NCBI GenBank assembly: GCA_016302585.1
Contig: JAEDNI010000002.1
Location: forward strand, 1 to 64,000
Direction: 5' to 3'
Length of the DNA stretch: 64,000 bases
From: Paludibacteraceae bacterium
GTDB taxonomy: Bacteria > Bacteroidota > Bacteroidia > Bacteroidales > Paludibacteraceae
Shown: positions 41,702 to 50,200 of the stretch, piece after piece
Position numbering within the stretch: position 1 is the stretch's first letter
Layout: each line of letters begins with the position of its first letter
Made by a program: the position numbers and the translations under genes
Notes under the pieces: generated by a model
What the model was told of the DNA's origin: nothing
The model's database searches: none
What the model saw: only the letters and a program-made list of their open reading frames with translations

Positions 41702-43249
41702 ATGCAAGTAGCATCTATTTATGCCGAGTATTTGCAGCAACTCTTACCGTCGTTCACCGCGATTCGTGAGAAGAAGAATGGTAAGAAGACCCCTCCTACC
41801 TATCTGCATAAGCAAATGCTTCGTACGGTGCACTCTACCGACAAACGTTGGGAGAGCTCCGCTGTCAACACCCGTTATGTAGCCGCTGATATTGTGGCTA
41901 TGAACTCTCCGCTACCTATCAAGAGCCGTCAGCCAATCTCGTTCAGCGATGGTCGTCTGCCTAAGATTGGTATGCTCCGTCAGCTCAAGGAAAGCGATAT
42001 CGACGAGATCGATACGCTCATCGAGCGTCACGCACCTCTGGCCGAGGTCCTCAATCGTCTGTACGATGATGTTGACTTCTGCTCTGTGGGTATCGACGAG
42101 AAGAATGAGTACAACTTCTTGTATGCGTTCTCTCGCGGCTATGTTCTCTCTGAGGACCTGAATAACGTAGGCGCAGGTTTGCGTATCAACTTCGGTTACT
42201 TCGACCGCAACACGTTCGGTGTAATCGAGAAAGACCACTACTCTCGCGATGATTTCGAGCGCGTTCTTGATTTCGCGGATTCAGATGGTAACGCACCGGG
42301 CTACGCTTCTATGTCGGAGGCTACCTTCCGTAAACTGCGTGCAGAGCGTTGGGCACGTGAACTCGTTGCTAACGCTAACCGCGTAGTCTTCACGAACGAA
42401 AGCACTCTGCCTGTTCCGTCTCGTAAGGCGTTCCTTGAGGCGTTTGCGGACGAGTTCGGCGGTCTGCAACTCAACATCATCGACCGCAAGGTTGATATGG
42501 AGAAAAACGGCCGTGCTAAATCGTACAAGCCGTTCGCTAACGACCGTATCATCTTCCACACCTCTATGCAGGTTGGTGCGCTCGTATGGGGCGACCTCGC
42601 AGAGAAGAACCACCCGGTTCCCGGTGTAGAGTATCAGCTGATCGACCAGTACAAACTCATCTCCGCATTCGGAGAGACGAACCCGATGAGCCAGTTCACG
42701 GCTTCGCAGGCTCTCGTACTGCCGGTTATCGAGAACGTGGACGAAATCTACATCCTCGACTCTACCATCCATCAGCCGTTGGATGATGACGACCGCGACG
42801 AGAAAGGCACCGACAGCGTAATTACCGTATTTGCAAACAAGTACGATAAGAGCGATGTTATCGCGCAGGCTAACGAGTTTGGCTTGGGCTTGACCCTCGC
42901 TAAAACGGACGAGGAGGTTATCGAGGCTATCAACACCTTGAATCAGAAGAATCAAGGTAAGTTGAAGAAGGCGCTTGAGACCAAGTGTGTGTACTATCCT
43001 AACTTGGAGAAAAACACGCTTGAGTTCGCAGCTGCCGGAGCCACCGAGACCGTCAAGGTAAAATCCAATGCGTCCGGTGAAATCACCGCTACGTCGGATG
43101 ATGAGTGGCTGACAGTAAGCATTGCCGGTGGTATTGTGTCCGTTCAGGCTGCGGCTAACACGGATGGTGGAGCTACCAAGCGTACCGGTAGTGTAGTAGT
43201 AACCGCTGGCGAGAAATCGTCTGAGATCGCAGTTTCGCAAGCTGCCTAA
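41702..43249 (+). CDS. Major capsid protein with C-terminal BACON domain
   Basis: 515 residues. The first ~430 form the capsid (SPLPIKSRQPISFSDGRLPK at about 65-84, GAGLRINFGYFD, ALVLPVIENVDEIY). Residues ~440-515 form a BACON domain (LEFAAAGATETVKVKS, DEWLTVSIAGGIVSVQ, RTGSVVVTAGEKSSEIAVSQ), an immunoglobulin-like fold thought to bind carbohydrate. The fused domain would decorate the head with hundreds of glycan-binding copies. Confidence 0.85.
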   Translation: MQVASIYAEYLQQLLPSFTAIREKKNGKKTPPTYLHKQMLRTVHSTDKRWESSAVNTRYVAADIVAMNSPLPIKSRQPISFSDGRLPKIGMLRQLKESDIDEIDTLIERHAPLAEVLNRLYDDVDFCSVGIDEKNEYNFLYAFSRGYVLSEDLNNVGAGLRINFGYFDRNTFGVIEKDHYSRDDFERVLDFADSDGNAPGYASMSEATFRKLRAERWARELVANANRVVFTNESTLPVPSRKAFLEAFADEFGGLQLNIIDRKVDMEKNGRAKSYKPFANDRIIFHTSMQVGALVWGDLAEKNHPVPGVEYQLIDQYKLISAFGETNPMSQFTASQALVLPVIENVDEIYILDSTIHQPLDDDDRDEKGTDSVITVFANKYDKSDVIAQANEFGLGLTLAKTDEEVIEAINTLNQKNQGKLKKALETKCVYYPNLEKNTLEFAAAGATETVKVKSNASGEITATSDDEWLTVSIAGGIVSVQAAANTDGGATKRTGSVVVTAGEKSSEIAVSQAA

Positions 43250-43286
43250 GCGGTTAGAAAAAGTGTAATTCAAAATCATAAGCGTT

Positions 43287-43616
43287 ATGAGCAAGACAAT
43301 TAAGCAAGCATTGAAAGACGAGATCACATATCCGTTGAATGATGGATTCATGGAAAACAAACTCCTCGCAAGGGGACTGAATGCCGATGGTGAAATCACT
43401 CCGGAAATCATAAAGTCGAATGAGTTTAAAGGTGCTACGGCTGATTGTCTGTTCGCGCTTATCACCGCACCGAATATCTCTGAGGCTGGTAAGTCTATCA
43501 GCCTTGGGGATAGAGGTGAGATTTTGAAGGTGGCAAATCGTCTGTATGCCTCCATCGGAGAGGACGAAAAGACCATTGATGTGCCCACGGTTCAGTTTGG
43601 TTTCGGGAGGAGATGA
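43287..43616 (+). CDS. Head-tail connector (gp6-like)
   Basis: 109 residues, helical, placed immediately after the capsid, as are the adaptor proteins that extend the portal. The assignment is by order (capsid, adaptor, stopper, gp10-like, terminator, tube). Confidence 0.6.
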   Translation: MSKTIKQALKDEITYPLNDGFMENKLLARGLNADGEITPEIIKSNEFKGATADCLFALITAPNISEAGKSISLGDRGEILKVANRLYASIGEDEKTIDVPTVQFGFGRR

Positions 43617-43617
43617 T

Positions 43618-43956
43618 ATGGCGGTACTGGAGTTCAAGACACATCTGTACAAGGTGTTTGGCAAGCCCGGTAATGTTACAATAGACGCGAACGGTGATCC
43701 CGTTCAGTCAGCGTCGCAACCTACGGAGTCGGATGTCTATCCATGCGACATCGTAGAAGCCGGAGCACCTAACACCATTGCTACAGAGGACGGAAAGTTG
43801 GTCGCATATAGTTATACCGTTCATGGCGAGGCTCAATCGCCGGAGTTGTATAACGGCCAGCGCATCCAGATACTTGACAAATGGCATCATGTCATCTTTG
43901 ACGGAACCATAAAAGGGTACAGCAATAAGCAGTTGCAGACTATCATATGGGTGTAA
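43618..43956 (+). CDS. Head closure/stopper-like protein
   Basis: 112 residues from ATG 43618. Beta-rich with YTVHGEAQSPELYNGQRIQI, a pattern seen in phage stopper proteins. Overlaps the next gene by 10 bp. Confidence 0.6.
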   Translation: MAVLEFKTHLYKVFGKPGNVTIDANGDPVQSASQPTESDVYPCDIVEAGAPNTIATEDGKLVAYSYTVHGEAQSPELYNGQRIQILDKWHHVIFDGTIKGYSNKQLQTIIWV

Positions 43957-44429
43957 AATGCAGTGTAGATACGAGCGCCATTGACAACTATTTCAAAGCA
44001 GTCATAGAGATTGTCAATGAGGAGTTGAAGAATACGTTTACCTATCTTGGGGAAGAGTGTATCAAGAAAGTCCGTAACCGGGGATTTGACGAGAGTTGGA
44101 TCGACCGTACCGGCAACCTCCGTTCCTCAATCGGCTACGGCGTTTATGAGCACGGCAAGAAATCCATCGAATCCACATTCGCGATAGTCAAGAAGGGCAA
44201 GAATGGCCCGAAAGCAGGAAAGCAGCTGCTGGACGAACTCTCTAAAATGTACGCGGATACATACGCACTCATTGTGGTGGCCGGTATGGATTACGCTGAC
44301 GAGGTAGAGGCGCTGGAAAACAAGGATGTCCTTGCATCGACAGAACTCTATGCACGTTCGGTCATTAACGACCGGATGAAGAAAACAAAGAAGAAGATAC
44401 TAAGTCGTATTGATAAGTTGAGTCTATGA
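43947..44429 (+). CDS. HK97 gp10-like tail component
   Basis: 160 residues. The region WIDRTGNLRSSIGYGVYEHG is the classic HK97-gp10 signature (DRTGNLRxSI); a helical C-terminus follows. The family links tail to head. Confidence 0.78.
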   Translation: MGVKCSVDTSAIDNYFKAVIEIVNEELKNTFTYLGEECIKKVRNRGFDESWIDRTGNLRSSIGYGVYEHGKKSIESTFAIVKKGKNGPKAGKQLLDELSKMYADTYALIVVAGMDYADEVEALENKDVLASTELYARSVINDRMKKTKKKILSRIDKLSL

Positions 44430-44866
44430 AAAGTGATATCGACATACAGGATGATGTGTTTAACTACCTGCAGGGCGACCATGAGTTATGGTCTGCATTG
44501 TCGGAGCACAAAATCTATCCGGATGGTCTTGTAAAGGACACACGCACGGAAGGGGCTGAAAATACCGTAGTCAGTATTCTCGCTAACGGTGGGAATCTCG
44601 ACGAGATACAGGAGGCTTTTGTGAATGTCAATATCTTCATCAAAGACTTGGAAAACGTAGAAAGCGCAAAGGGCGCAGGAGAGGTTACGACCTACTACCG
44701 CGATACCAAACGCTGCCGGGCTATCTGCAGGATCGTAGCAGAGCACCTGACTACATACGGCGCGGACTTCCGAATTGAACTCGATGAGCAGCGCGTACTG
44801 AAGGACGAGGCGACGCACACCCACTTTGTGAATAACAAATTGTTGTACAAATCTATAAATCTGTAA
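44426..44866 (+). CDS. Tail completion/terminator protein
   Basis: 146 residues, alpha/beta, overlapping the gp10-like gene by 4 bp and preceding the tail tube, the usual place of the tail terminator. Assignment by synteny. Confidence 0.6.
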   Translation: MKSDIDIQDDVFNYLQGDHELWSALSEHKIYPDGLVKDTRTEGAENTVVSILANGGNLDEIQEAFVNVNIFIKDLENVESAKGAGEVTTYYRDTKRCRAICRIVAEHLTTYGADFRIELDEQRVLKDEATHTHFVNNKLLYKSINL

Positions 44867-44870
44867 AGTT

Positions 44871-45632
44871 ATGAGTAAAATTTCGTGGGGTAAACCCAGT
44901 ATTTACATTCAGGATGCAGAGGTTCCTCAGGCACCTTGGCTGAAGATTCCGACCCCTGTAAAAGACAGCACCACTCTGGAAGTAGAGGATGGTGAGACTC
45001 AAGAGGCAGAGGTAGAAGGCGGCGAGTTGGAGGACGAGAAGACCGGTAAGAACAAATCGACGCTCACGTTTGAGATTCGCGCGGCTAAAAACCGCCACCT
45101 CATCGTAGCGGATGACGATGGTGTTATCGCTCATCACCACCGCATCGCAGTTGTGCCGGAGGACCCGAACGCACCGGGTCTGCTTATCGACAAAGGTTCC
45201 ATGCACGCCACTCCGTCGTACACTTGTGCCGAGGGTATCAAGCGTTCGTACAAGACGAAGGCGCTGGTTCCTGACGATGAGTCGCACATGGTCAAGATCG
45301 GTAAGATGAACGTGACCAAGTCCGGCGATGTTGTAACAGACATCACCTGCGACGAGGAGACGGAGGCTACGAATACCGTTTCCGCTTCTCCGGCATCACT
45401 GTCGTTCGCGGCAAGTGGCGATTCGGCTAAGTCCGTTTCCATCTCCGGCGCATCCGCTATCACGAGCGCAAGCCCCAACCGCGGATGGCTGACCGTTACC
45501 TTCAATGGCACCACCATCAGTGTAACGGCTGCTGCAAACGAGAACACCAGCCCTCGTAAGGCTACCATCACGGTAATCGCTAACGGCGAGACCGTTAAGA
45601 TTCCTGTTGAGCAGGCAGGCGCTACGGCGTAA
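44871..45632 (+). CDS. Major tail tube protein with C-terminal BACON domain
   Basis: 253 residues. Residues 1-165 are a beta-rich tube domain (DSTTLEVEDGETQEAEVEGG, SKTYKTKALVPDDE-like). Residues ~172-253 are a BACON domain (ASPASLSFAASGDSAKSVSI, NRGWLTVTFNGTTISVTAAA, RKATITVIANGETVKIPVEQ). The linked capsid gene carries the same type of domain. Confidence 0.82.
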   Translation: MSKISWGKPSIYIQDAEVPQAPWLKIPTPVKDSTTLEVEDGETQEAEVEGGELEDEKTGKNKSTLTFEIRAAKNRHLIVADDDGVIAHHHRIAVVPEDPNAPGLLIDKGSMHATPSYTCAEGIKRSYKTKALVPDDESHMVKIGKMNVTKSGDVVTDITCDEETEATNTVSASPASLSFAASGDSAKSVSISGASAITSASPNRGWLTVTFNGTTISVTAAANENTSPRKATITVIANGETVKIPVEQAGATA

Positions 45633-45671
45633 TCACGGGCAGGCGGAACTAAAAAGCCGTCTGCTTTACAT

Positions 45672-45744
45672 CGCGGGATTGAGCAGTTGGTAGCTCGCCA
45701 GTCTCATTGGCTGGAGGTCGCCGGTTCGAGTCCGGCTCCCGCAA
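45672..45744 (+). tRNA. tRNA-Met (CAT), initiator-like
   Basis: Cloverleaf from 45672: acceptor CGCGGGA/TCCCGCA with C1-A72 unpaired, T8-T9 at 45679-45680, D stem GAGC/GCTC, anticodon stem CCAGT/GCTGG with loop CTCATTG (anticodon CAT at 45705-45707), variable AGGTC, T stem GCCGG/CCGGC around TTCGAGT. The unpaired C1/A72 is the hallmark of initiator tRNA. The anticodon stem lacks the three G-C pairs usual for initiators and position 37 is T, so it is an odd hybrid. CCA is not encoded. It lies between tail tube and a small secreted protein gene. Confidence 0.8.
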
Positions 45745-45836
45745 CAAACGCTGGCGACTTGCATGAAAGCCGAAGTGAACATTATACACATTGCAGACTA
45801 TCAATCTACATTATTCGGTGTTTGTTGAGAAACCTA

Positions 45837-45926
45837 ATGGGTTATAGTGGACGCGAAATGATAGTAATGCTTACCAAGGGCGGAGATACCGCGAGGAAAG
45901 ACCGCCCGAAACGCAATCAATCTTAG
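45837..45926 (+). CDS. Tiny ORF (29 aa)
   Basis: MGYSGREMIVMLTKGGDTAR, ending in TAG, lies in the 359-bp gap between tail tube and the next gene, after the tRNA. No support other than an open frame. Confidence 0.2.
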   Translation: MGYSGREMIVMLTKGGDTARKDRPKRNQS

Positions 45927-45991
45927 CCATAAGATAATGAAGCCGAAACGGAGGCGGCTAAAGTCCTCCGCAAATCAAAATCAAAGTCAAA

Positions 45992-46363
45992 ATGAAAAAG
46001 TTTTTGTTCGTAGCATTAGGAGCCATCTTCGCCCTTGCTATGTACTCGGCAGAGCCCGCAGATGTGGGCAAAGCACCGAAGAGCACTCAGGTCATGCTGA
46101 CGCAGGCTTATGCTCAACCGATGGTAGTGAACTTCATGTTCGCGGATTTCTCTGTGAATGTGATTGCGACCTCCGAAACGAGTTACGTTATCTATCAGGC
46201 TATGCCGGCAGAGGTATCGAAACCAAAGTTCAAACTGGAGATGCCTGTCTTCCGATTACGCATCAGCAATCGTGTCTCTAAATCTATCGGAATCCAGAGC
46301 AATAGACTTGCACGCAATAGTCTTCCTCCGAATTTCGCATACGGAGCACAATTTTACGTATAG
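45992..46363 (+). CDS. Small exported protein
   Basis: 123 residues. MKKFLFVALGAIFALAMYSA is a typical signal peptide, with likely cleavage near residue 20-22; the mature part is basic and beta-rich (MVVNFMFADFSVNVIAT). It lies between two tRNA-type genes inside the tail operon, where exported proteins are not expected, so it may be a moron. Family not recognised. Stop is TAG. Confidence 0.55.
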   Translation: MKKFLFVALGAIFALAMYSAEPADVGKAPKSTQVMLTQAYAQPMVVNFMFADFSVNVIATSETSYVIYQAMPAEVSKPKFKLEMPVFRLRISNRVSKSIGIQSNRLARNSLPPNFAYGAQFYV

Positions 46364-46369
46364 CGCGGA

Positions 46370-46448
46370 AGCCGGGTAGCTCAGTGGTAGAGCAGCGTGG
46401 TAATTTGAGTAGGACACGTATGGCGCAGGTTCGATCCCTGCCCCGGTA
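46370..46448 (+). tRNA. tRNA-like gene with enlarged anticodon loop
   Basis: Acceptor CCGGG-type pairing (46371-46376 with 46442-46447), T8-A9, D stem GCTC/GAGC, T stem GCAGG/CCTGC around TTCGATC and a 5-nt variable region are all normal. The anticodon stem GCGTG/CACGT (46395-46399 with 46415-46419) encloses 15 nt (GTAATTTGAGTAGGA) instead of 7. The identity cannot be read. It may be a decayed tRNA, one with an 8-nt insertion or processed segment, or a tRNA mimic. Confidence 0.65.
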
Positions 46449-46475
46449 ACAAAGAAAAACATCCATCCCAAAACA

Positions 46476-47216
46476 ATGACTGACGAGGAGAAACAAAAAG
46501 AAAAAGAGCGTCAAACGGAAATGGAAAAACTCGTTTGTGACGCACTATTGGAAAGGCCCATATCATTCAAAACGAACGATGGGCATTTCTATTACATATA
46601 TCCGCCAAGTCTCGGGATTCAGTTACTCTGTGACCCCATCGTACGGAATCTTGACATTGATCCGGAGTTCCTCAAACTAAATAGCACTATGGAGATGTTA
46701 CGTGTTGTTCGCAGCAATAGAGAAGAATTGTTGCGGCTTGTAGCGTACCACTCATTCAAGCGCAGGAGCGATGCTTCTGCGGAAGACATGGTGCAGAAAC
46801 GAATCGGGGAGTTCAGGGATGTCATAGACGACTCCGATTTGCTTACTCTATTTTCCTACATCAAATCATGGGACACATGGCCGAGCAAAATTATGGAGTT
46901 CTATAAGATAGATAAAGACCGCGAGGAGAAGGAGGAGGTGCATCGTGAATTATCGAAAAAAGGTGGTCTTGTGTTAGGAGGTCGCAGTATATTCGGAAGG
47001 CTCATTGATTTTGCGTGTCAGCGTTACGGATGGCAGGTCGGTTATGTTATCTGGGGCGTATCTGCAACCAATCTAAACATCATGATGGCAGATAGTATCA
47101 GCACGGTACAGCTGACCAAAGATGAGATTAGCAAAATGGGCATATCGAATGACAGGGATGCGATAAGTGCGGACGACCCTGCTAATTGGCAGAAAATCAG
47201 AGAGTTAGTAAATTGA
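46476..47216 (+). CDS. Tail assembly chaperone-like protein
   Basis: 246 residues, highly charged N-terminus, then helical (FVCDALLERPISF-like start, TLFSYIKSWDTWPSKIMEF). It sits between the tail tube and the tape measure, the fixed place of tail assembly chaperones. No frameshifted second product was identified. Assignment by synteny. Confidence 0.55.
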   Translation: MTDEEKQKEKERQTEMEKLVCDALLERPISFKTNDGHFYYIYPPSLGIQLLCDPIVRNLDIDPEFLKLNSTMEMLRVVRSNREELLRLVAYHSFKRRSDASAEDMVQKRIGEFRDVIDDSDLLTLFSYIKSWDTWPSKIMEFYKIDKDREEKEEVHRELSKKGGLVLGGRSIFGRLIDFACQRYGWQVGYVIWGVSATNLNIMMADSISTVQLTKDEISKMGISNDRDAISADDPANWQKIRELVN

Positions 47217-47289
47217 GTAAACAAGCGAAGTGTAATTTTGACCCACGATAATCCGTGCGCAGATTGCACATAAAAAAATTAAAACACGT

Positions 47290-50200
47290 ATGAGTGGACT
47301 ACATTTTGATTTCACGGGCAACCCGTCCGGATTGGTAGATGCCGCAAATAAATCGCGTATTGCCATTCAGGGCATCACGGATGAGGCGGAACGAGCCGGG
47401 GTTACAGTAGATAAGTTTTTGGGAGCGTCCAAGGACTTCGTTGCTTCATTCACCGGTATCGGTATCGGTGTAGCCGGATTGCAGTCATTTGCCAAGGAGT
47501 TAGTCAATGTCCGTTCGGAGTTTCAGGACACAGAGGCGAAACTGAAAGTGTTCCTGAAAAGCGAACAGGCGGCAGCTGACATGATGTCGGAGTTAGAGGA
47601 CTTGGCGTGGAATAACGTGTTTGAGTTCACGGATATAACCAAGGCTGCGGCCCAACTGCTTGCGTTCAAGACGGACGCAAAGGATGTAGGCGATACAATC
47701 AATAGGCTTTCCGAGATTGCTGCTGGTACAGGCGCTTCCCTCGGCGATTTGGTGGATCGGTTCAATAAGGTTAAGGCGACCGGAACTATGGACTCCAATA
47801 TGGTGCAGAGTTTTTCTGCAATGGGTGTCGATGTAAAATCAGTACTCGCGGAGTTAGAGGGCAAGAGCCGTTCGGACTATGAAGGCGTAACTCTCACATT
47901 CCAAGATTTACAGAAGGTGATCCATAACTTGACTGACGAGGGTGGCATGTTCTTCGGGATGATGAAGGAGCGAGGAAAGAACCTCTCGGACAGCATCGCC
48001 GGAGTACGCGATAACTTTGCCTTGATGATGAACGATATCGGTAAGTCTGTTCAAGGACCAGTCAAGGATGGTATCGACAAAGCGAACGAACTGATTGAGA
48101 ACTGGCGTGAGGTAGCGAAAGCTATCGGAGGTGTTGTAGTTGCTTTTGGATCGTACAAAGCTGCTTTCGCCACCATTGAGGGTATTCGCTCGGCGCACAA
48201 GCAGATAAACTACCAACTGGAGGCACAGGAGTTAAAGAGTGTCACGCAGGCTACACAAGAGGCATATAAGGTAGAGATAGAGATGCTGGAGCAGCAGCTA
48301 AAGGCAGGCACAGCGTCACGAGATGCTGATTTGGAGATAGCAGTAGCCAAGGGTGAACTGACTCAAGCACAGGCAGCGGAAATAGCCAGCCTCCGTGAAC
48401 TTGCAGCAGAGCAGGTAAAACAACTCACACTAAAGGCTCAAATGGCGCAAGCGGAAGCTGCGGCTGCTGCCCGGGAACTTGCAAGTCTCGATAACGCGGC
48501 TAACGCCAAGAAGTTCTATGAGGACGAGGTAGCGGCTATTCAGGATAAGCTGGATGCCCTCACAGATGAAGCGAGTGAGCAACAGCGAAGTGCTCTCGTT
48601 AAGAAAAAGACCATCGCCACCGAGAATCTGGAGATCGCTACTCGCCAAGCCAACGAAGCAGCTACCAAAAGACAGACGGTAGCGCAGCGTGCAGAGACGG
48701 CATCCAAGAACGCCGAGGCTCTTGCTGCACAAGCGGACGCAGCGCGCCAAGGAATGGATGCGGTTGGCAAGACAGTAAATACTACACAGACAAAGTTACT
48801 TACTCGGGCACAGATGTCTCTCAAGATGGCTCTGGATGCTACAGGGCTATCTATGCTTGCTAATCCGTATGTACTGGCAGCGGTGGCTATCGCGGCTCTC
48901 TGTTATGGCATCTACAAACTATGCACAGCAGAAAGTGCCGCCGAGAAAGCCACTCGCAGACATAACGATGAGATGGAGCGCCAGAAGAATATCATCGATC
49001 AAGTCAATAACAGCAACCGCGAAAACGTAAGCACTCTCCAGAATAAGAACGCCACCGGGCAACAGCGTACAGAGGCTTTCCGCAATCTAAAGGAAGGCAA
49101 GACGGAGTTTAAGAACGAGGACGGCGAGGCATTCGATGAGGAAACGCAGAAGATCATGAACTCTGCCGGACAGAAGCTGGCTGCGTTCTACGGCACCGCC
49201 GATGCACTGGCCGCTGCGTCACGCGATGAGGTAGAGCAGTTGATGAATGAGTTTGCAGACCAGACGAAACTCGACCTCGCTGTCAAGAGCGTAGAGGATG
49301 CCCAGAAAGAAATGCAGTCCGCGCAAGCAACCATTGATATGCTCAACGAGAGTATGAAATATGGCGGTCAAGGCGCATCGTACTGGGACTATAAGCGTCT
49401 GGAGGAGGCTACTGAATATCTCCATCTACAAGAGGACGCACTTGCGGACATTCAGAAAATCATTGATGATACGAATTGGAGCAAAATGTCGCTCGACGAT
49501 AAGAAACTCGACTACGAGCAAAATTTGGCACCGCAAATCGATGATCTGAACCAACAGTTAGCCGAGCAGATGAAAAAGGTGGAGGAAATCGGAAATCCGA
49601 GATGGTGGAATCACAAGGCTAAGGTCGATAAGAAAGAGGCAGAAGCTAAAATCGAGGAAATAAAGGCACAATTAGCAAGCATCGAGGATAAGCGCGTTCA
49701 GATAACCATCGAGGAGAGTAATCAGACCGAGGATACCTCGATGAACGTAGCAGCCACTCGCGAGAAGATAAGTGAAGCAGAAAAGGCTGTTGCCGCTGCG
49801 CGCGCCAAGTATGCAAAAAACGCATCTGATGCCAATAAGGAGGCGTTAACGAAGGCGGAGTCCGATCTGTCTGCACTCACTACACGTTTCAAGAACCAGA
49901 CCGGCAAGGCTTGGTCCGATTCTGTACAGATGGCGGAGGAGCGGGCAAAGCAGATAGAGAAACTTGCTATGGAGGAAACGAAGATTCAGAATAAATCCAT
50001 CAAGGAACAGCGTGCAGCACGCAAGGCTGATTATGACCTCACCATCCAAGAAATACGGAACGAGGAAGCGGAATACAAGCGCACACATAACGGCCGCGGC
50101 TCAGGCACGCTCACACAGAAGATTAAGAATGCCAAACTGCAATTCGATTTGGATATGGCAGACTTGGACCGTCAATGGAACGAGTGGAAGCATAACCATG

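Noticed and set aside
42281..43588. 435-codon minus-strand open frame
   Set aside because: Opposite the capsid gene and its neighbour; the capsid frame with its BACON end is real, and this frame crosses two genes without motifs.
46256..46566. Minus-strand frames over the second tRNA-like gene
   Set aside because: They read through a structured RNA and into the flanking genes, with no convincing start.
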